Origin: Pseudomonas sp. Irchel 3E13
GTDB lineage: Bacteria; Pseudomonadota; Gammaproteobacteria; Pseudomonadales; Pseudomonadaceae
Direction: 5' to 3'
Assembly: GCF_900187455.1 (NCBI RefSeq)
Contig: NZ_FYDX01000005.1
Coordinates: 62,001 to 126,000, forward strand
Length of the DNA: 64,000 nucleotides
Positions 33,238-42,077 of this stretch are shown one piece after another; positions within the stretch are counted from its first letter, which is position 1; each line of letters opens with the position of its first letter. The notes under the pieces are model-generated. The model saw nothing but the letters and a program-made list of their open reading frames with translations, had not been told where the DNA came from and did not search any database. Position numbers and translations under genes: made by a program.

Positions 33238-35352
33238 TCAGTGCTTGGCCACCGCCGAATTCAGGCTCAGGTAGTCCAGCAGGATGCGCCCGGTTTCGCT
33301 CAGGTAAGCATCGTCTTCCGGCTTGGTATCGTCCGGCTCGGCGGGGATGGCGTCTTCGTCTTCCTTCTTCAGTTCCTTCAGCGGTTCCTCACCCTTGGCC
33401 TTGCGGCGGGTGTTTTCCAGGACCAGTTGCTTGTTTTCGATATCGGCGTGCTGCGCACGGCGCTCGACCTCGTTGAGGCTGACGGTCTTCTCGCTCATCA
33501 GCTTCTGGGTCAGGGCCAGGCGATCGCGAATGTAGACGAACTCCGGGTCCTTGGCGCTGCGGTCGTCGTGGCGGTTCTTGAGTTGCGCAAGGAACGGCTT
33601 GAACGGATCGCTGGCCGGTTTGATCGCCGGGCGGATGGTGTCCCACGGCATCGCTTCGGGCAGGGCGCTTTCGCCGATTTCCTTGGTGTCGATGATCGAC
33701 GGGTAATCGATGTCAGGCAGTACGCCCTGGTGCTGGGTGCTCTGGCCGGACACGCGGTAGAACTTGGCCAGGGTCAGCTTCAGCTCGCCATGGTTGAGCG
33801 GCTGGATGGTCTGCACGGTGCCCTTGCCGAAGGTCTGGCCGCCGATGATCAGCGCGCGGTGGTAGTCCTGCATGGCGCCGGCGAAGATCTCCGAGGCCGA
33901 AGCCGAGAGGCGGTTGACCAGCAGTGCCAACGGACCTTTGTAGAAGGCGCCGCTGTTTTCGTCTTCAAGCACGTCCACGCGGCCGTCGCTGTTGCGCACC
34001 AGCACGGTCGGGCCCTTGTCGATGAACAGGCTGGTCAGCTCGGTAGCTTCCTGCAGGGAACCGCCGCCGTTGTTGCGCAGGTCGATGACCACGCCGTCGA
34101 CTTTTTCCTTCTGCAGCTCGGTGAGCAGTTTCTTCACGTCGCGGGTGGTGCTCTTGTACTCCGGATCGCCGGCACGGAAGGCCTTGAAGTCGAGGTAGAA
34201 GGCCGGAATCTCGATGATGCCGAGCTTGTAGTCGCGGCCATCCTGCTTGAGGTTGAGCACGGATTTTTTCGCCGCCTGCTCTTCCAGCTTCACCGCTTCG
34301 CGGGTGATCGAGACGATCTTGCTGGTCTGGTCGTTCGGCGCGTTGTTCGCCGGAATCACTTCAAGGCGTACCACCGAGCCTTTCGGACCGCGGATCAGCT
34401 TGACCACTTCGTCCAGGCGCCAGCCGATCACGTCGACCATTTCCTTGTCGCCCTGGGCGACACCGATGATCTTGTCGGCGGGTGCGACTTGCTTGGTCTT
34501 GGCGGCAGGGCCGGCCGGTACCAGGCGCACGATCTTGACCTGGTCGTTGTCGCTCTGCAGCACTGCGCCGATACCTTCCAGCGACAGGCTCATGTTGATG
34601 TCGAAGTTTTCCGCGTTGTCCGGCGACAGGTAGTTGGTGTGCGGGTCGTAGGACTGGGCGAAGGTATTGATGTAGGCCTGGAAGATGTCTTCCGAACGGG
34701 TCTGGTCAAGGCGCGACAGTTGGTTCTTGTAGCGCTTGGTCAGCAGTTCCTGGATGGCCTTGGGTTCCTTGCCGGCGATCTTCAGGCGCAGCACTTCGTC
34801 TTTCAGACGTTTGCGCCACAGGTCATCCAGCTCGGCGTCGGTCTTCATCCACGGGGCGTCCTTGCGGTCCACCAGCAGGGTTTCGCTGACCGTGAAGTCG
34901 ATCTTGTCGATGCCTTTGTTCAGCTCGGCCAGGGTGAAGTCGAGACGCGACTTCACGCGGTCCAGGTAGCGCTTGTAGATATCGAAGCCGGGCTCCAGGT
35001 TGCCGCTCTTGAGGAAGTCGTCGAACTGGGCCTTCCACTTGTCGAACTCGGCGATATCACCCGCGGTGAAGTAGATGCGCGCCGGGTCCAGCAGCTTGAT
35101 GTAGCTGTCGTAGATGATGACCGAGCGGGCGTCGTTGAGGGGCGGCTTGCTGTAGTGGTGGCGCTTGAGCAACTCGACCACGTTCAGGCTGGCGACCACC
35201 TGGTCGCGGTCCGGGTGCAGCGATTCCCAACTGTTGGCGGCCAGTGCATTGCCCGCGAGGGGCAGGCTGCCAAGGCCGATCAGCAGGGCGAGGGCGGTGC
35301 TGGGAAGAAAGTGCTTCATGCTGATTCGACGCAGGGGCAATTGATAACGCAT
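33238..35352 (-). CDS. prc: Tail-specific periplasmic protease Prc
   Basis: This periplasmic serine protease degrades proteins with nonpolar C-termini; in P. aeruginosa its orthologue (AlgO/Prc) affects MucA cleavage and alginate. A signal peptide ending GNALA precedes the mature part. A PDZ domain (about 240-330, GIGAVLQSDNDQVKIVRLVP) precedes the catalytic core with NRLSASASEIFAGAM (Ser nucleophile) and GQTFGKGTVQ (Lys base). A DUF3340-like C-terminal region follows. ATG 35352 gives 704 residues; ATG 35319 gives 693 with a cleaner signal peptide. Neither has a strong ribosome site. Divergent from the quinone oxidoreductase. Confidence 0.93.
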   Translation of the reverse strand: MRYQLPLRRISMKHFLPSTALALLIGLGSLPLAGNALAANSWESLHPDRDQVVASLNVVELLKRHHYSKPPLNDARSVIIYDSYIKLLDPARIYFTAGDIAEFDKWKAQFDDFLKSGNLEPGFDIYKRYLDRVKSRLDFTLAELNKGIDKIDFTVSETLLVDRKDAPWMKTDAELDDLWRKRLKDEVLRLKIAGKEPKAIQELLTKRYKNQLSRLDQTRSEDIFQAYINTFAQSYDPHTNYLSPDNAENFDINMSLSLEGIGAVLQSDNDQVKIVRLVPAGPAAKTKQVAPADKIIGVAQGDKEMVDVIGWRLDEVVKLIRGPKGSVVRLEVIPANNAPNDQTSKIVSITREAVKLEEQAAKKSVLNLKQDGRDYKLGIIEIPAFYLDFKAFRAGDPEYKSTTRDVKKLLTELQKEKVDGVVIDLRNNGGGSLQEATELTSLFIDKGPTVLVRNSDGRVDVLEDENSGAFYKGPLALLVNRLSASASEIFAGAMQDYHRALIIGGQTFGKGTVQTIQPLNHGELKLTLAKFYRVSGQSTQHQGVLPDIDYPSIIDTKEIGESALPEAMPWDTIRPAIKPASDPFKPFLAQLKNRHDDRSAKDPEFVYIRDRLALTQKLMSEKTVSLNEVERRAQHADIENKQLVLENTRRKAKGEEPLKELKKEDEDAIPAEPDDTKPEDDAYLSETGRILLDYLSLNSAVAKH

Positions 35353-35458
35353 AGTGGGCCGTCTTTGAATTCGCCGGCTCCATGGAGCCGGTCGCATAAT
35401 GCAAAAAGCCCGGGGCCACAGCACCCAGGCTCAGTCTTGACTCAACTATGGAGGCACT

Positions 35459-36421
35459 GTGAAGGCATTGCAAGGCGTTGAAGGACATGTGGAGTGGGTT
35501 GATACGACAAGTCCAACCTGCGATGTAGGTCAAGTACGAATTCGTGTTGCCGCTGCTGGTCTGAATCGCGCCGACCTGCTACAGCGTGCCGGTCTCTACC
35601 CGCCGCCGCCTGGCGCCAGTGAATACCTTGGCCTGGAATGCTCCGGGGTGATTACCGAGGTGGGTGCCGGTTCGTCGTGGCAGGTCGGTGACCGGGTCTG
35701 CGCGTTGCTGGCGGGCGGTGGCATGGCCGAGGAAGTGGTGGCTGATGCCCGTCATGTGATGGCCGTGCCAGACAGTCTGAGCTTGCACGAAGCGGCCGCG
35801 GTGCCTGAGGTGTACGCCACCGCCTGGCTCAATCTGTTCCAGCTTGGCGGCCTGAGGCCCGGTGAGAAGGTGTTGCTGCACGCCGGCGCCAGTGGCGTGG
35901 GCTCGGCAGCGATCCAGTTGTGCAAGGCCTTTGGCAGCCCGTGCTGGGTCAGTGTCGGTTCCGCCGAGCGCCTGGCGTATTGCGAAAGCCTGGGCGCCAG
36001 CGGTGGCGTGGTGCGTGGCGATGATCTGGAGGCGCTGAATGATTTCGCGCCGTTCGACGTAGTCCTCGATCCGGTGGGCGCCAGCTATGCGGCGCTGAAC
36101 CTGAAGCTGCTGGGCCGCGATGGACGCTGGGTCATCATCGGCCTGATGGGCGGGCGCAAGGCCGATCTGGACCTCGCCCTGCTGCTGGGCAAGCGCATCC
36201 AGGTGACCGGCTCGACCCTGCGCAACCGCGACGATCAGTTCAAGGCGGACCTGCTCAGTGACCTGCAGCAGCAGGTGTGGCCGTTGTTCGCTGAAGGCCG
36301 GCTGAAGCCGCAACTGGTGCGCAGCTATCCGGTGAAGGACGCCGAAGCAGCCTTTGCGGAACTGGAGGGGAACCAGGTGTCCGGGAAGCTGGTGTTGGTG
36401 ATCGATCCAGAACTGGTGTGA
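35459..36421 (+). CDS. NAD(P)H quinone oxidoreductase (zinc-free MDR family)
   Basis: This 320-residue enzyme belongs to the zeta-crystallin/PIG3 branch of medium-chain reductases. It has a GroES-like N-terminal domain (RVAAAGLNRADLLQRAGLYP, the PPPGASEYLGLECSG motif) and a Rossmann NADPH domain (HAGASGVGSAAIQLCKAFG). Zinc ligands of alcohol dehydrogenases are absent. It likely reduces quinones by one or two electrons. The start is GTG at 35459 after GGAGG, a strong site. The gene is divergent from prc. Confidence 0.9.
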   Translation: MKALQGVEGHVEWVDTTSPTCDVGQVRIRVAAAGLNRADLLQRAGLYPPPPGASEYLGLECSGVITEVGAGSSWQVGDRVCALLAGGGMAEEVVADARHVMAVPDSLSLHEAAAVPEVYATAWLNLFQLGGLRPGEKVLLHAGASGVGSAAIQLCKAFGSPCWVSVGSAERLAYCESLGASGGVVRGDDLEALNDFAPFDVVLDPVGASYAALNLKLLGRDGRWVIIGLMGGRKADLDLALLLGKRIQVTGSTLRNRDDQFKADLLSDLQQQVWPLFAEGRLKPQLVRSYPVKDAEAAFAELEGNQVSGKLVLVIDPELV

Positions 36422-36427
36422 TGGTCA

Positions 36428-36452
36428 GGGCCTCATCGCCGCGATGAGGCCC
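36428..36452. terminator. Bidirectional terminator, GGGCCTCATCGC type
   Basis: GGGCCTCATCGC-C-GCGATGAGGCCC is a 12-bp perfect inverted repeat between convergent genes. Related hairpins recur at 54411 and 61598. Confidence 0.7.
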
Positions 36453-36466
36453 TCATTGGCCGCGAA

Positions 36467-37120
36467 TCAGCTCCAGGCCAGCACCGGCCAGCCATTCTTC
36501 TCTGCATGCTCGCGCAACACCGGGTCCGGGTTGACCACATGCGGGTGATCCACCTTCAGCAACAGCGGCAGGTCATTGCGCGAGTCCGAATAGAAACTCG
36601 CCCCTTCCAGGTTCTCTTCTTCCTGATCCAGCCACTCCAGCAACCGGGTGATCTTGCCTTCGCGATAGGTGAGCACACCGCTGGTCTTGCCGCTGTACAC
36701 GCCGTTGACCACTTCCAACTCGATCGCAAGAAACTCGTCGATGCCCAGCCGCGCCGCGATCGGCCCGACCAGGTGCGTGCCCGAGGCGGAGATCACCAGG
36801 ATCCGGTCGCCCTTGCGCCGGTGCTCGGCGATGCAGCGGCAGGCGTCGCTGAAGATGATCGGCTCGATGACGTCCTCGACCCAGGGTTCCACCAGGTGCT
36901 CGACTTCCTCGGGCGTGCGGCCGGCCACGGGCTCCAGGCTGAACGCCATGTAGTCTTCCATGGCCAGGTGGCCCTTGCCGTAGGCTTCCATCAATTCATG
37001 GTCGCGGCGCAGGAAAGACGGGCCGTCGACCCAGCCCAGTCGGACCATCTGCTCGCTCCACAGCGAGGCGCAGTCGCCGTGGATCAGGGTTTCGTCGAGA
37101 TCGAAGATCGCTAAAGCCAT
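36467..37120 (-). CDS. HAD-IB family hydrolase
   Basis: This 217-residue cytoplasmic phosphatase has the four HAD motifs: DLDETL (motif I, residues 7-12), VISASGT (II), a Lys in YREGKITRL (III) and FYSDSRNDLPLL (IV). The cap and spacing place it in subfamily IB with SerB-like enzymes that act on phosphoserine, phosphoethanolamine or related metabolites. It sits upstream of nothing in its own direction except the terminator and starts 13 bases before the ABC operon end would allow, so it may be the last gene of the 41.7-36.5 kb operon. A phosphatase there would fit a phosphorylated or phosphonate substrate. Confidence 0.85.
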   Translation of the reverse strand: MALAIFDLDETLIHGDCASLWSEQMVRLGWVDGPSFLRRDHELMEAYGKGHLAMEDYMAFSLEPVAGRTPEEVEHLVEPWVEDVIEPIIFSDACRCIAEHRRKGDRILVISASGTHLVGPIAARLGIDEFLAIELEVVNGVYSGKTSGVLTYREGKITRLLEWLDQEEENLEGASFYSDSRNDLPLLLKVDHPHVVNPDPVLREHAEKNGWPVLAWS

Positions 37121-37143
37121 TCAAGAAAACTCCCGTGCATCCC

Positions 37144-38133
37144 CTACGCGACTTCGCGCAGGGCAGTTGGATCGATCGACAAGGATACCCGTTGTCCGTC
37201 CGGATAGAGATCTGCGGATGAGCGGTTCAGCACGTCCACCAGCAACTCGACGCCGCGGGCTTCGACCCGGTAGCGGATGATGTTGCCCAGCAGGCTGTGG
37301 CTGCGGACCTGGCCGTCCAGCTCGCCGTCGAGGCTCAGCGCGATGGCTTCCGGGCGGATCGCCAGGCGGGCGTTCACCGGACGCTGCAGCAGGCGGCTGG
37401 CGCTGTCGGCGTCGAGCAGGTTGTAGTTGCCGATGAAGCCCGCGGCAAAGGCGTCCACCGGCGCGGTATAGAGAGTTTCGGCGTCGCCGCTCTGGACAAT
37501 CTTGCCCTGGTTCATCAGGAAGATGCGGTCGGACAGGGTCAGGGCTTCTTCTTGGTCGTGGGTGACGAACACCGTGGTCAGTCCCAGTTCACGCTGGATC
37601 TGGCGGATCTGTTCGCGCAGGTGCTTGCGAATCCGCGCGTCGAGGGCCGACAGCGGCTCGTCCAGCAACAGCAGGCGCGGCCGGGTCACCAGCGAGCGCG
37701 CCAACGCCACGCGCTGGCATTGCCCGCCGGAAAGCTGGTGCGGGTAGCGTCCGGCGAAGTCCTGTAGCTCGACCATGCGCAGGGCTTCCTGCACGCGGGT
37801 CTTGCTGTCGTCGCCCTTGACCTTCTGCATGCGCAGGCCGAAGGCGACGTTCTGCGCCACGGTCATGTTGGGGAACAGTGCGTAGCTCTGGAACACCATG
37901 CCGATCCCGCGTTTCTGCGGGCTCTGCGGGACCAGGTCGTGGCCGTCGAGAAGGATCTTGCCGCTGTCCACCGGGGTCAGCCCGGCGATGCAGCGCAGCA
38001 GGGTGGATTTGCCACAGCCGGACGGGCCGAGCAGGGTGATGAACTCGCCGCGCTGGATCTCGAAGTTGATGTCCTTGAACACCGGGCTGCCGGCGTAGGT
38101 CTTTTCCAGGTTCTGGATGCTGACGAAGCTCAT
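37144..38133 (-). CDS. ABC transporter ATP-binding protein
   Basis: The 329-residue ATPase has Walker A GPSGCGKST, the Q loop VFQSYALFP, signature LSGGQCQRVAL, Walker B LLLLDEP and the H loop VTHDQEEALTLSD. The C-terminal extension (about 240-329) is a TOBE-like regulatory part, as in polyamine, iron and 2-aminoethylphosphonate importers. It energises uptake through the two permeases directly upstream. Spacing in the operon is a few bases. Confidence 0.9.
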   Translation of the reverse strand: MSFVSIQNLEKTYAGSPVFKDINFEIQRGEFITLLGPSGCGKSTLLRCIAGLTPVDSGKILLDGHDLVPQSPQKRGIGMVFQSYALFPNMTVAQNVAFGLRMQKVKGDDSKTRVQEALRMVELQDFAGRYPHQLSGGQCQRVALARSLVTRPRLLLLDEPLSALDARIRKHLREQIRQIQRELGLTTVFVTHDQEEALTLSDRIFLMNQGKIVQSGDAETLYTAPVDAFAAGFIGNYNLLDADSASRLLQRPVNARLAIRPEAIALSLDGELDGQVRSHSLLGNIIRYRVEARGVELLVDVLNRSSADLYPDGQRVSLSIDPTALREVA

Positions 38134-38134
38134 A

Positions 38135-38932
38135 TCAGGTCTTGTCCTTGTTCAGGCGGTTGGCTGCCCAGGTCAGCACCAGTACGAAGAGGAAGTAGGA
38201 AATCACCAGGGCACTGTTGAAGTGGCCGCTGCTGTTGCGCATGTTGTTGAGGTAGACCTGCAGGGTCTCGTAGCGGGTGCCCACCAGCAGGTTGGCGAAG
38301 ACGAACTCGCCGAACAGGAACGAGAACGACAGTAGCAGCGCCACCATCAGGCCCTTGCGCAGGTTCGGCAGGACCACCAGGAACGCCGCCTGCCAGGTGC
38401 TGGCGCCGAGTAGTTGGGCGGCGTCCATCAGGTCACGCAGGTTGATCGCCTGGAGGTTGTTGGTGATCGCCCGGTACATGAACGGCAGGGCCACGGTGAA
38501 GTAGCAGCCGATCAGAATCCACGGCGTACCGACCATGGCCATCGGCCCCGAGCCGTAGAGTTGCAGCAGGCCCACCGAGGACACCACCGGCGGCACGGCG
38601 AAGGGCAGCAGGATAAGGATGTTCATCAGCGCGTCGAGCCGCGGGAAGTGGTAGTGCACCACGAACAGCAGCGGCAGGATCAGCAACACCGACAGCAGCA
38701 GCGCGCCAACGCAGACCAGCAGCGACTGGGCGAAGGCGGTGAGAAAGCGCGGGTCGCTCCACAGCGCCACGTACCATTTGAAGGTCAGGCCGCTGGGCAG
38801 CAGGCTCGCCGACCAACTGGTGGACAACGAATAGAGCAGGGTGCCGGCGAGCGGCAGCAACAGGATCAGGAACAGCACCCAGACCACCAGCCGGTGGTAG
38901 AGGCGGCTGGCCCCCGGTTCAGCGCGCAACAT
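38135..38932 (-). CDS. ABC transporter permease (second)
   Basis: This 265-residue inner-membrane protein has six helices and the EAA loop contacting the ATPase (around LMDAAQLLGASTWQAAFLVV). The type is that of PotC/PhnV-like permeases. AGGAG lies before the ATG at 38932. The first permease gene overlaps this start by 14 bases. The stop is one base before the ATPase start codon region, so the cassette is tightly packed. Confidence 0.88.
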   Translation of the reverse strand: MLRAEPGASRLYHRLVVWVLFLILLLPLAGTLLYSLSTSWSASLLPSGLTFKWYVALWSDPRFLTAFAQSLLVCVGALLLSVLLILPLLFVVHYHFPRLDALMNILILLPFAVPPVVSSVGLLQLYGSGPMAMVGTPWILIGCYFTVALPFMYRAITNNLQAINLRDLMDAAQLLGASTWQAAFLVVLPNLRKGLMVALLLSFSFLFGEFVFANLLVGTRYETLQVYLNNMRNSSGHFNSALVISYFLFVLVLTWAANRLNKDKT

Positions 38933-39761
38933 GGTAGCTCCTCTTCAGCAGCCATTGATGGACCAGGGTCACCAGGCTCATCAGCCCGACGAGGATGATC
39001 GCCAGGGCACTGGCCAGGTTCGGGTCGAGGGAAATATCACCGGCCACCAGCGCGGCGATGCGGATCGGCAGCACGTTGAAGTTGCCGGTGGTCAGCGCGT
39101 ACACCGTGGCGTAGGCGCCGAGGGCGTTGGCCAGGAGGATGACGAAGGTGCCCAGCAGCGCCGGGGTCAGCACCGGCAGGCCGATATGCCGCCAGTACTG
39201 CCAGGCGTTGGCGCCGAGCAGCGCGGCCGACTCGCGCCAGTCTTCGCGCAGGGCATCGAAGGCCGGGTAGAGCAGCAGCACGCCGAGCGGAATCTGGAAG
39301 TAGGTATAGAGGATGATCAGCCCGGTCTTGGAATAGAGGTTGAAGTCCTCGATCAGCCCGGCCTGCTTGAGTGCCAGGGTCAGGGCGCCGTTGAAGCCGA
39401 GCAGGATGATGAAGGCGAAGGCCAGCGGCACCCCGGAGAAGTTGCTGGTCATGTTGGCGAAGGCGTTGACGAAATCCCGCAGGCGCGAGTCCACCCGCTG
39501 CAGCGAATAGGCGCCGAGCACCGCGATGACGATCCCGAACAGGCTCGACCAGAAGCTGATTTCCAGGCTGTGCTGGATCGCCTGGCGGTAGAACTTCGAG
39601 GCGAAGATCTTGCTGAAGTTGTCCAGGCCCCAGCCGCTTTCGGCTTGCAGACTGTGGATCGCCACCCAGGCCAGCGGGGCGATCTGGAAAATGATGAAGA
39701 ACACTGCGAAGGGTAGCAGGCATAGCAGCGCCAGCCACTTGCCGCGGGTCAGCGGATTCAC
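38919..39761 (-). CDS. ABC transporter permease (first)
   Basis: The 280-residue permease has six helices and the EAA motif in REDWRESAALLGANAWQYWR-like sequence (DWRESAALLGANAW). I placed the start at GTG 39761, which overlaps the stop of the phosphohydrolase gene (GTGA) and has GGGAG upstream; the longer ATG frame at 39827 would lie inside that gene. It pairs with the permease at 38135 to form the channel. Confidence 0.88.
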   Translation of the reverse strand: MNPLTRGKWLALLCLLPFAVFFIIFQIAPLAWVAIHSLQAESGWGLDNFSKIFASKFYRQAIQHSLEISFWSSLFGIVIAVLGAYSLQRVDSRLRDFVNAFANMTSNFSGVPLAFAFIILLGFNGALTLALKQAGLIEDFNLYSKTGLIILYTYFQIPLGVLLLYPAFDALREDWRESAALLGANAWQYWRHIGLPVLTPALLGTFVILLANALGAYATVYALTTGNFNVLPIRIAALVAGDISLDPNLASALAIILVGLMSLVTLVHQWLLKRSYHVAR

Positions 39762-40564
39762 GAAAGCAACTCCCGGCAGAACGGTTTGTCGTGGGCCACA
39801 CCGAGCAGTTCGCAGATGGTTCCGCACAGCTCGGTTTGCAGGGGCTTGGCGTTGGGGTCAAGGCTGAAGCCGTCGCCAAACACGAACAGCGGCACGTCAC
39901 GTTCTTCCGGCAGCAGGCCGTTGTGCGAGCGGTCGTTGTTCATGCCGTGGTCGGCGGTCACCAGCACCTGATAGCCCTCGGCGAGCCAGGTGCCGAGGTA
40001 GTCGGCCAGGAGAATGTCGGCGCTGCGCGCGCTGTTGCGGTACTGGCTGCTGTCGAGGCCATGGCGGTGGCCGGCGTCGTCGATGTTCATCGGGTGCACC
40101 AGGAGAAAGCCGGGCCGGTACTTGCGCCGCAGGTATTCGGCATCGGCGAACAGGTGCGAGTCCGGGTAGTGGTCGGCGTAATAGAACAGGCCGTGCTGGA
40201 TCGGCAGCTTGGGCGCGTTCGTGTGGCGATCGCGCACCGGGTCGAACGGCGTGCGGTTGTACAGCTCGCTGACCCAGTGATAGGCCGCCGCGGCGGTCCC
40301 CACGCCAGCATCGCGGGCGTAGTGGAAGATGCTGCGTTCGCTGGACAGGCGGGACACCTGGTTGTGCACGATGCCGCTGTCGATCGGTGGCACGCCGGTG
40401 AGGATGCATTCGTAGAGCGGGCGGGACAGCGCCGGAAGCTCGCATTCGAGGCGGTACAGCGCGGCGCGGTCAGCTTCGACGTAGGCGTGCAGGTGGCCCA
40501 TGGCATGGTGCGCGACCTGGTGATTGAGACCGTCGAGCAGGACCAGGATGACGTTGTGGTTCAT
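39758..40564 (-). CDS. Alkaline phosphatase superfamily hydrolase
   Basis: The 268-residue enzyme has the metal-site motifs of the alkaline phosphatase/nucleotide pyrophosphatase superfamily: VLLDGLNHQ (metal Asp), CILTGVPP (Thr nucleophile), DDAGHRHG (Asp, His) and VTADHGMN (Asp-His). It has no signal peptide, so it acts in the cytoplasm. Members cleave phosphodiesters or phosphonoacetate. Placed between the substrate-binding gene and the permeases, it probably hydrolyses the imported compound. Ribosome site GGAG is 6-7 bases from ATG 40564. Confidence 0.85.
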   Translation of the reverse strand: MNHNVILVLLDGLNHQVAHHAMGHLHAYVEADRAALYRLECELPALSRPLYECILTGVPPIDSGIVHNQVSRLSSERSIFHYARDAGVGTAAAAYHWVSELYNRTPFDPVRDRHTNAPKLPIQHGLFYYADHYPDSHLFADAEYLRRKYRPGFLLVHPMNIDDAGHRHGLDSSQYRNSARSADILLADYLGTWLAEGYQVLVTADHGMNNDRSHNGLLPEERDVPLFVFGDGFSLDPNAKPLQTELCGTICELLGVAHDKPFCRELLS

Positions 40565-40593
40565 TGGAAGCTCCGAAAGCGGCGGTGCGGTCA

Positions 40594-40658
40594 ATCGCGA
40601 GCAAGCTCGCTCCTACACGAACGACGCGATCGTCTGTAGGAGCGAGCTTGCTCGCGAT
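40594..40658. repeat. Inverted REP pair
   Basis: Two REP units in opposite orientation, each with GCGAGCAAGCTCGCTCCTAC or its complement, 24-bp perfect arms (40594-40617, 40635-40658) and a 17-base loop. The pair sits inside the ABC operon, between the binding-protein and hydrolase genes, where it could reduce downstream expression relative to the binding protein. Confidence 0.9.
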
Positions 40659-40664
40659 AGGGCC

Positions 40665-41729
40665 TCACTCCATCTCGATGATGACCTGCTCCTGCCACTT
40701 CTGCGGCAGGGCCTTCGAGGTGGCTTCCCACGCTGCGGCATCCTTGATCGGTTGCGCGGCCTGGTATTGCTCGTTCGGCAGCAGCTTGGCCTGAACCTCG
40801 GCCGGCAGCTTCAGGTGGTCGGCGCGGATCGGCCGGGCGTGACCGATGGCCAGGTTGGTCTGGCCGGCATCGCTGAAGATGTATTCGCGGGTCAGCTTGG
40901 CAGCGTTCGGGTGCTTGGCGTATTTGTTGATGATGGTGGTGTAGCCGGAGATCACCGAGCCATCGGAGGGGATCAGCACTTCGAAGCGCTTCGGATCGAT
41001 CTGCTCGCGGTAGCTCAGGCCGTTGAAGTCCCAGACCACGCCCACTTCGATCTCACCCTTCTCCAGCGTCTGGATGGTCGGGTTGGCCAGCGACAGGCGC
41101 TTCTGCTGGGCCAGCTTGGTGAACAGTTGCAGGCCCGGCTCGATGTTCTTCTCGTCACCCTTGTAGGCGATGGCTGCGGCCAGTACGCCGTTGGCGGCCT
41201 GGGCGGCGGTGCCGACGTCACCGATGGCGACCTTGTACTTGCCCTTTTCCAGGTCATGCCAGGTTTTCGGGATGTCTTCTTCCTTCACCAGTTGCTTGTT
41301 GACGATGAAGGCGATGGTGCCGGTATAGGCCAGCGCCCAATGGCCGTCCTGATCCTTGGCCCAGTCAGGCACCTGGTCCCAGGTGCTCGGCTTGTAGGGC
41401 TGGGTCACGCCCTTGGTCACGGCGATCGGCCCGAAGGCTGCGCCGACGTCACCGATATCGGCGCTGGCGTTGTCTTTCTCGGCGTCGAACTTGGCCACTT
41501 CCTGGGCCGAACTCATGTCGGTGTCCATGTGCTTGAGACCGTACTTGCTGGCCAGATCGGCCCAGGTCCCTTTCCAGTTGGCCCAGGCGTCGGGCATGCC
41601 GACGCTGTTCACGGTGCCTTCCTTGCGGGCAGCATCTTCGAGGGCTTTGAGATCAGTGTCGGCGGCGACGGCCGAGTGGGACAGGGCAATGCTCGCGCCT
41701 AACAGAGAGGCCAGGAAAAGCTGTTTCAT
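40665..41729 (-). CDS. ABC transporter periplasmic substrate-binding protein
   Basis: The 354-residue protein has a signal peptide (1-22, ending AVAA) and the fold of type II binding proteins (PotD/FbpA-like). Motifs include DAARKEGTVNSVGMPDAW and ALAYTGTIAFIVNKQLV. The ligand could be a polyamine, iron complex or organophosphonate; genes for a phosphohydrolase and a HAD phosphatase nearby favour a phosphorus compound. AAGGAG precedes ATG 41729. It is first in the operon and is followed by a REP pair, which fits its need for higher expression. Confidence 0.88.
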   Translation of the reverse strand: MKQLFLASLLGASIALSHSAVAADTDLKALEDAARKEGTVNSVGMPDAWANWKGTWADLASKYGLKHMDTDMSSAQEVAKFDAEKDNASADIGDVGAAFGPIAVTKGVTQPYKPSTWDQVPDWAKDQDGHWALAYTGTIAFIVNKQLVKEEDIPKTWHDLEKGKYKVAIGDVGTAAQAANGVLAAAIAYKGDEKNIEPGLQLFTKLAQQKRLSLANPTIQTLEKGEIEVGVVWDFNGLSYREQIDPKRFEVLIPSDGSVISGYTTIINKYAKHPNAAKLTREYIFSDAGQTNLAIGHARPIRADHLKLPAEVQAKLLPNEQYQAAQPIKDAAAWEATSKALPQKWQEQVIIEME

Positions 41730-41792
41730 CCGAAGCTCCTTAATGGGGTGCCTTGCAAAACGTGTAAGGGGTAAGACGTCGTTGCGGTTCGG

Positions 41793-41806
41793 TTGGTCTA
41801 GGTCAG
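41793..41806. promoter_or_regulatory. Possible second GntR operator, upstream of the ABC operon
   Basis: TTGGTCTAGGTCAG matches the GntR-gene palindrome CTGGACTAGTCCAG at 10 of 14 positions and keeps the CTAG centre. It lies 64 bases upstream of the binding-protein ATG. Confidence 0.4.
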
Positions 41807-42049
41807 CAATACCTGAGCCAAGGTAGGGAGTTCGCATGACAGTTTGATGTCGAGGCGCTAGCCCGAGGCCCGCCAACTGACCTTGGGGTTACAGCGTAGA
41901 CCAGATGAAAAACCGCGCCCGACAAGGCTTTCTGCGGGGTTCGCAGGCCAGCATCAGGCGGCCTTGTCATCTACTGTTCATTTGTTTTGCCTAGGCTTGA
42001 GAGGTTGTCCGGCATTGCGTCGCTGCTCCGTCATGGGGCTGTGCACAGG

Positions 42050-42063
42050 CTGGACTAGTCCAG
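42050..42063. promoter_or_regulatory. GntR/HutC-type operator
   Basis: CTGGACTAGTCCAG is a perfect 14-bp palindrome with the CTAG centre usual for HutC-subfamily GntR regulators. It is 14 bases before the regulator ATG, so binding there would block its own expression. Confidence 0.7.
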
Positions 42064-42077
42064 AAAGGAACCCGTTG

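Noticed and set aside
33241..35481. 746-codon plus-strand frame opposite prc
   Set aside because: Antisense shadow of prc; Val/Leu/Gln-rich translation without domains, and it would overlap the start of the quinone oxidoreductase gene.
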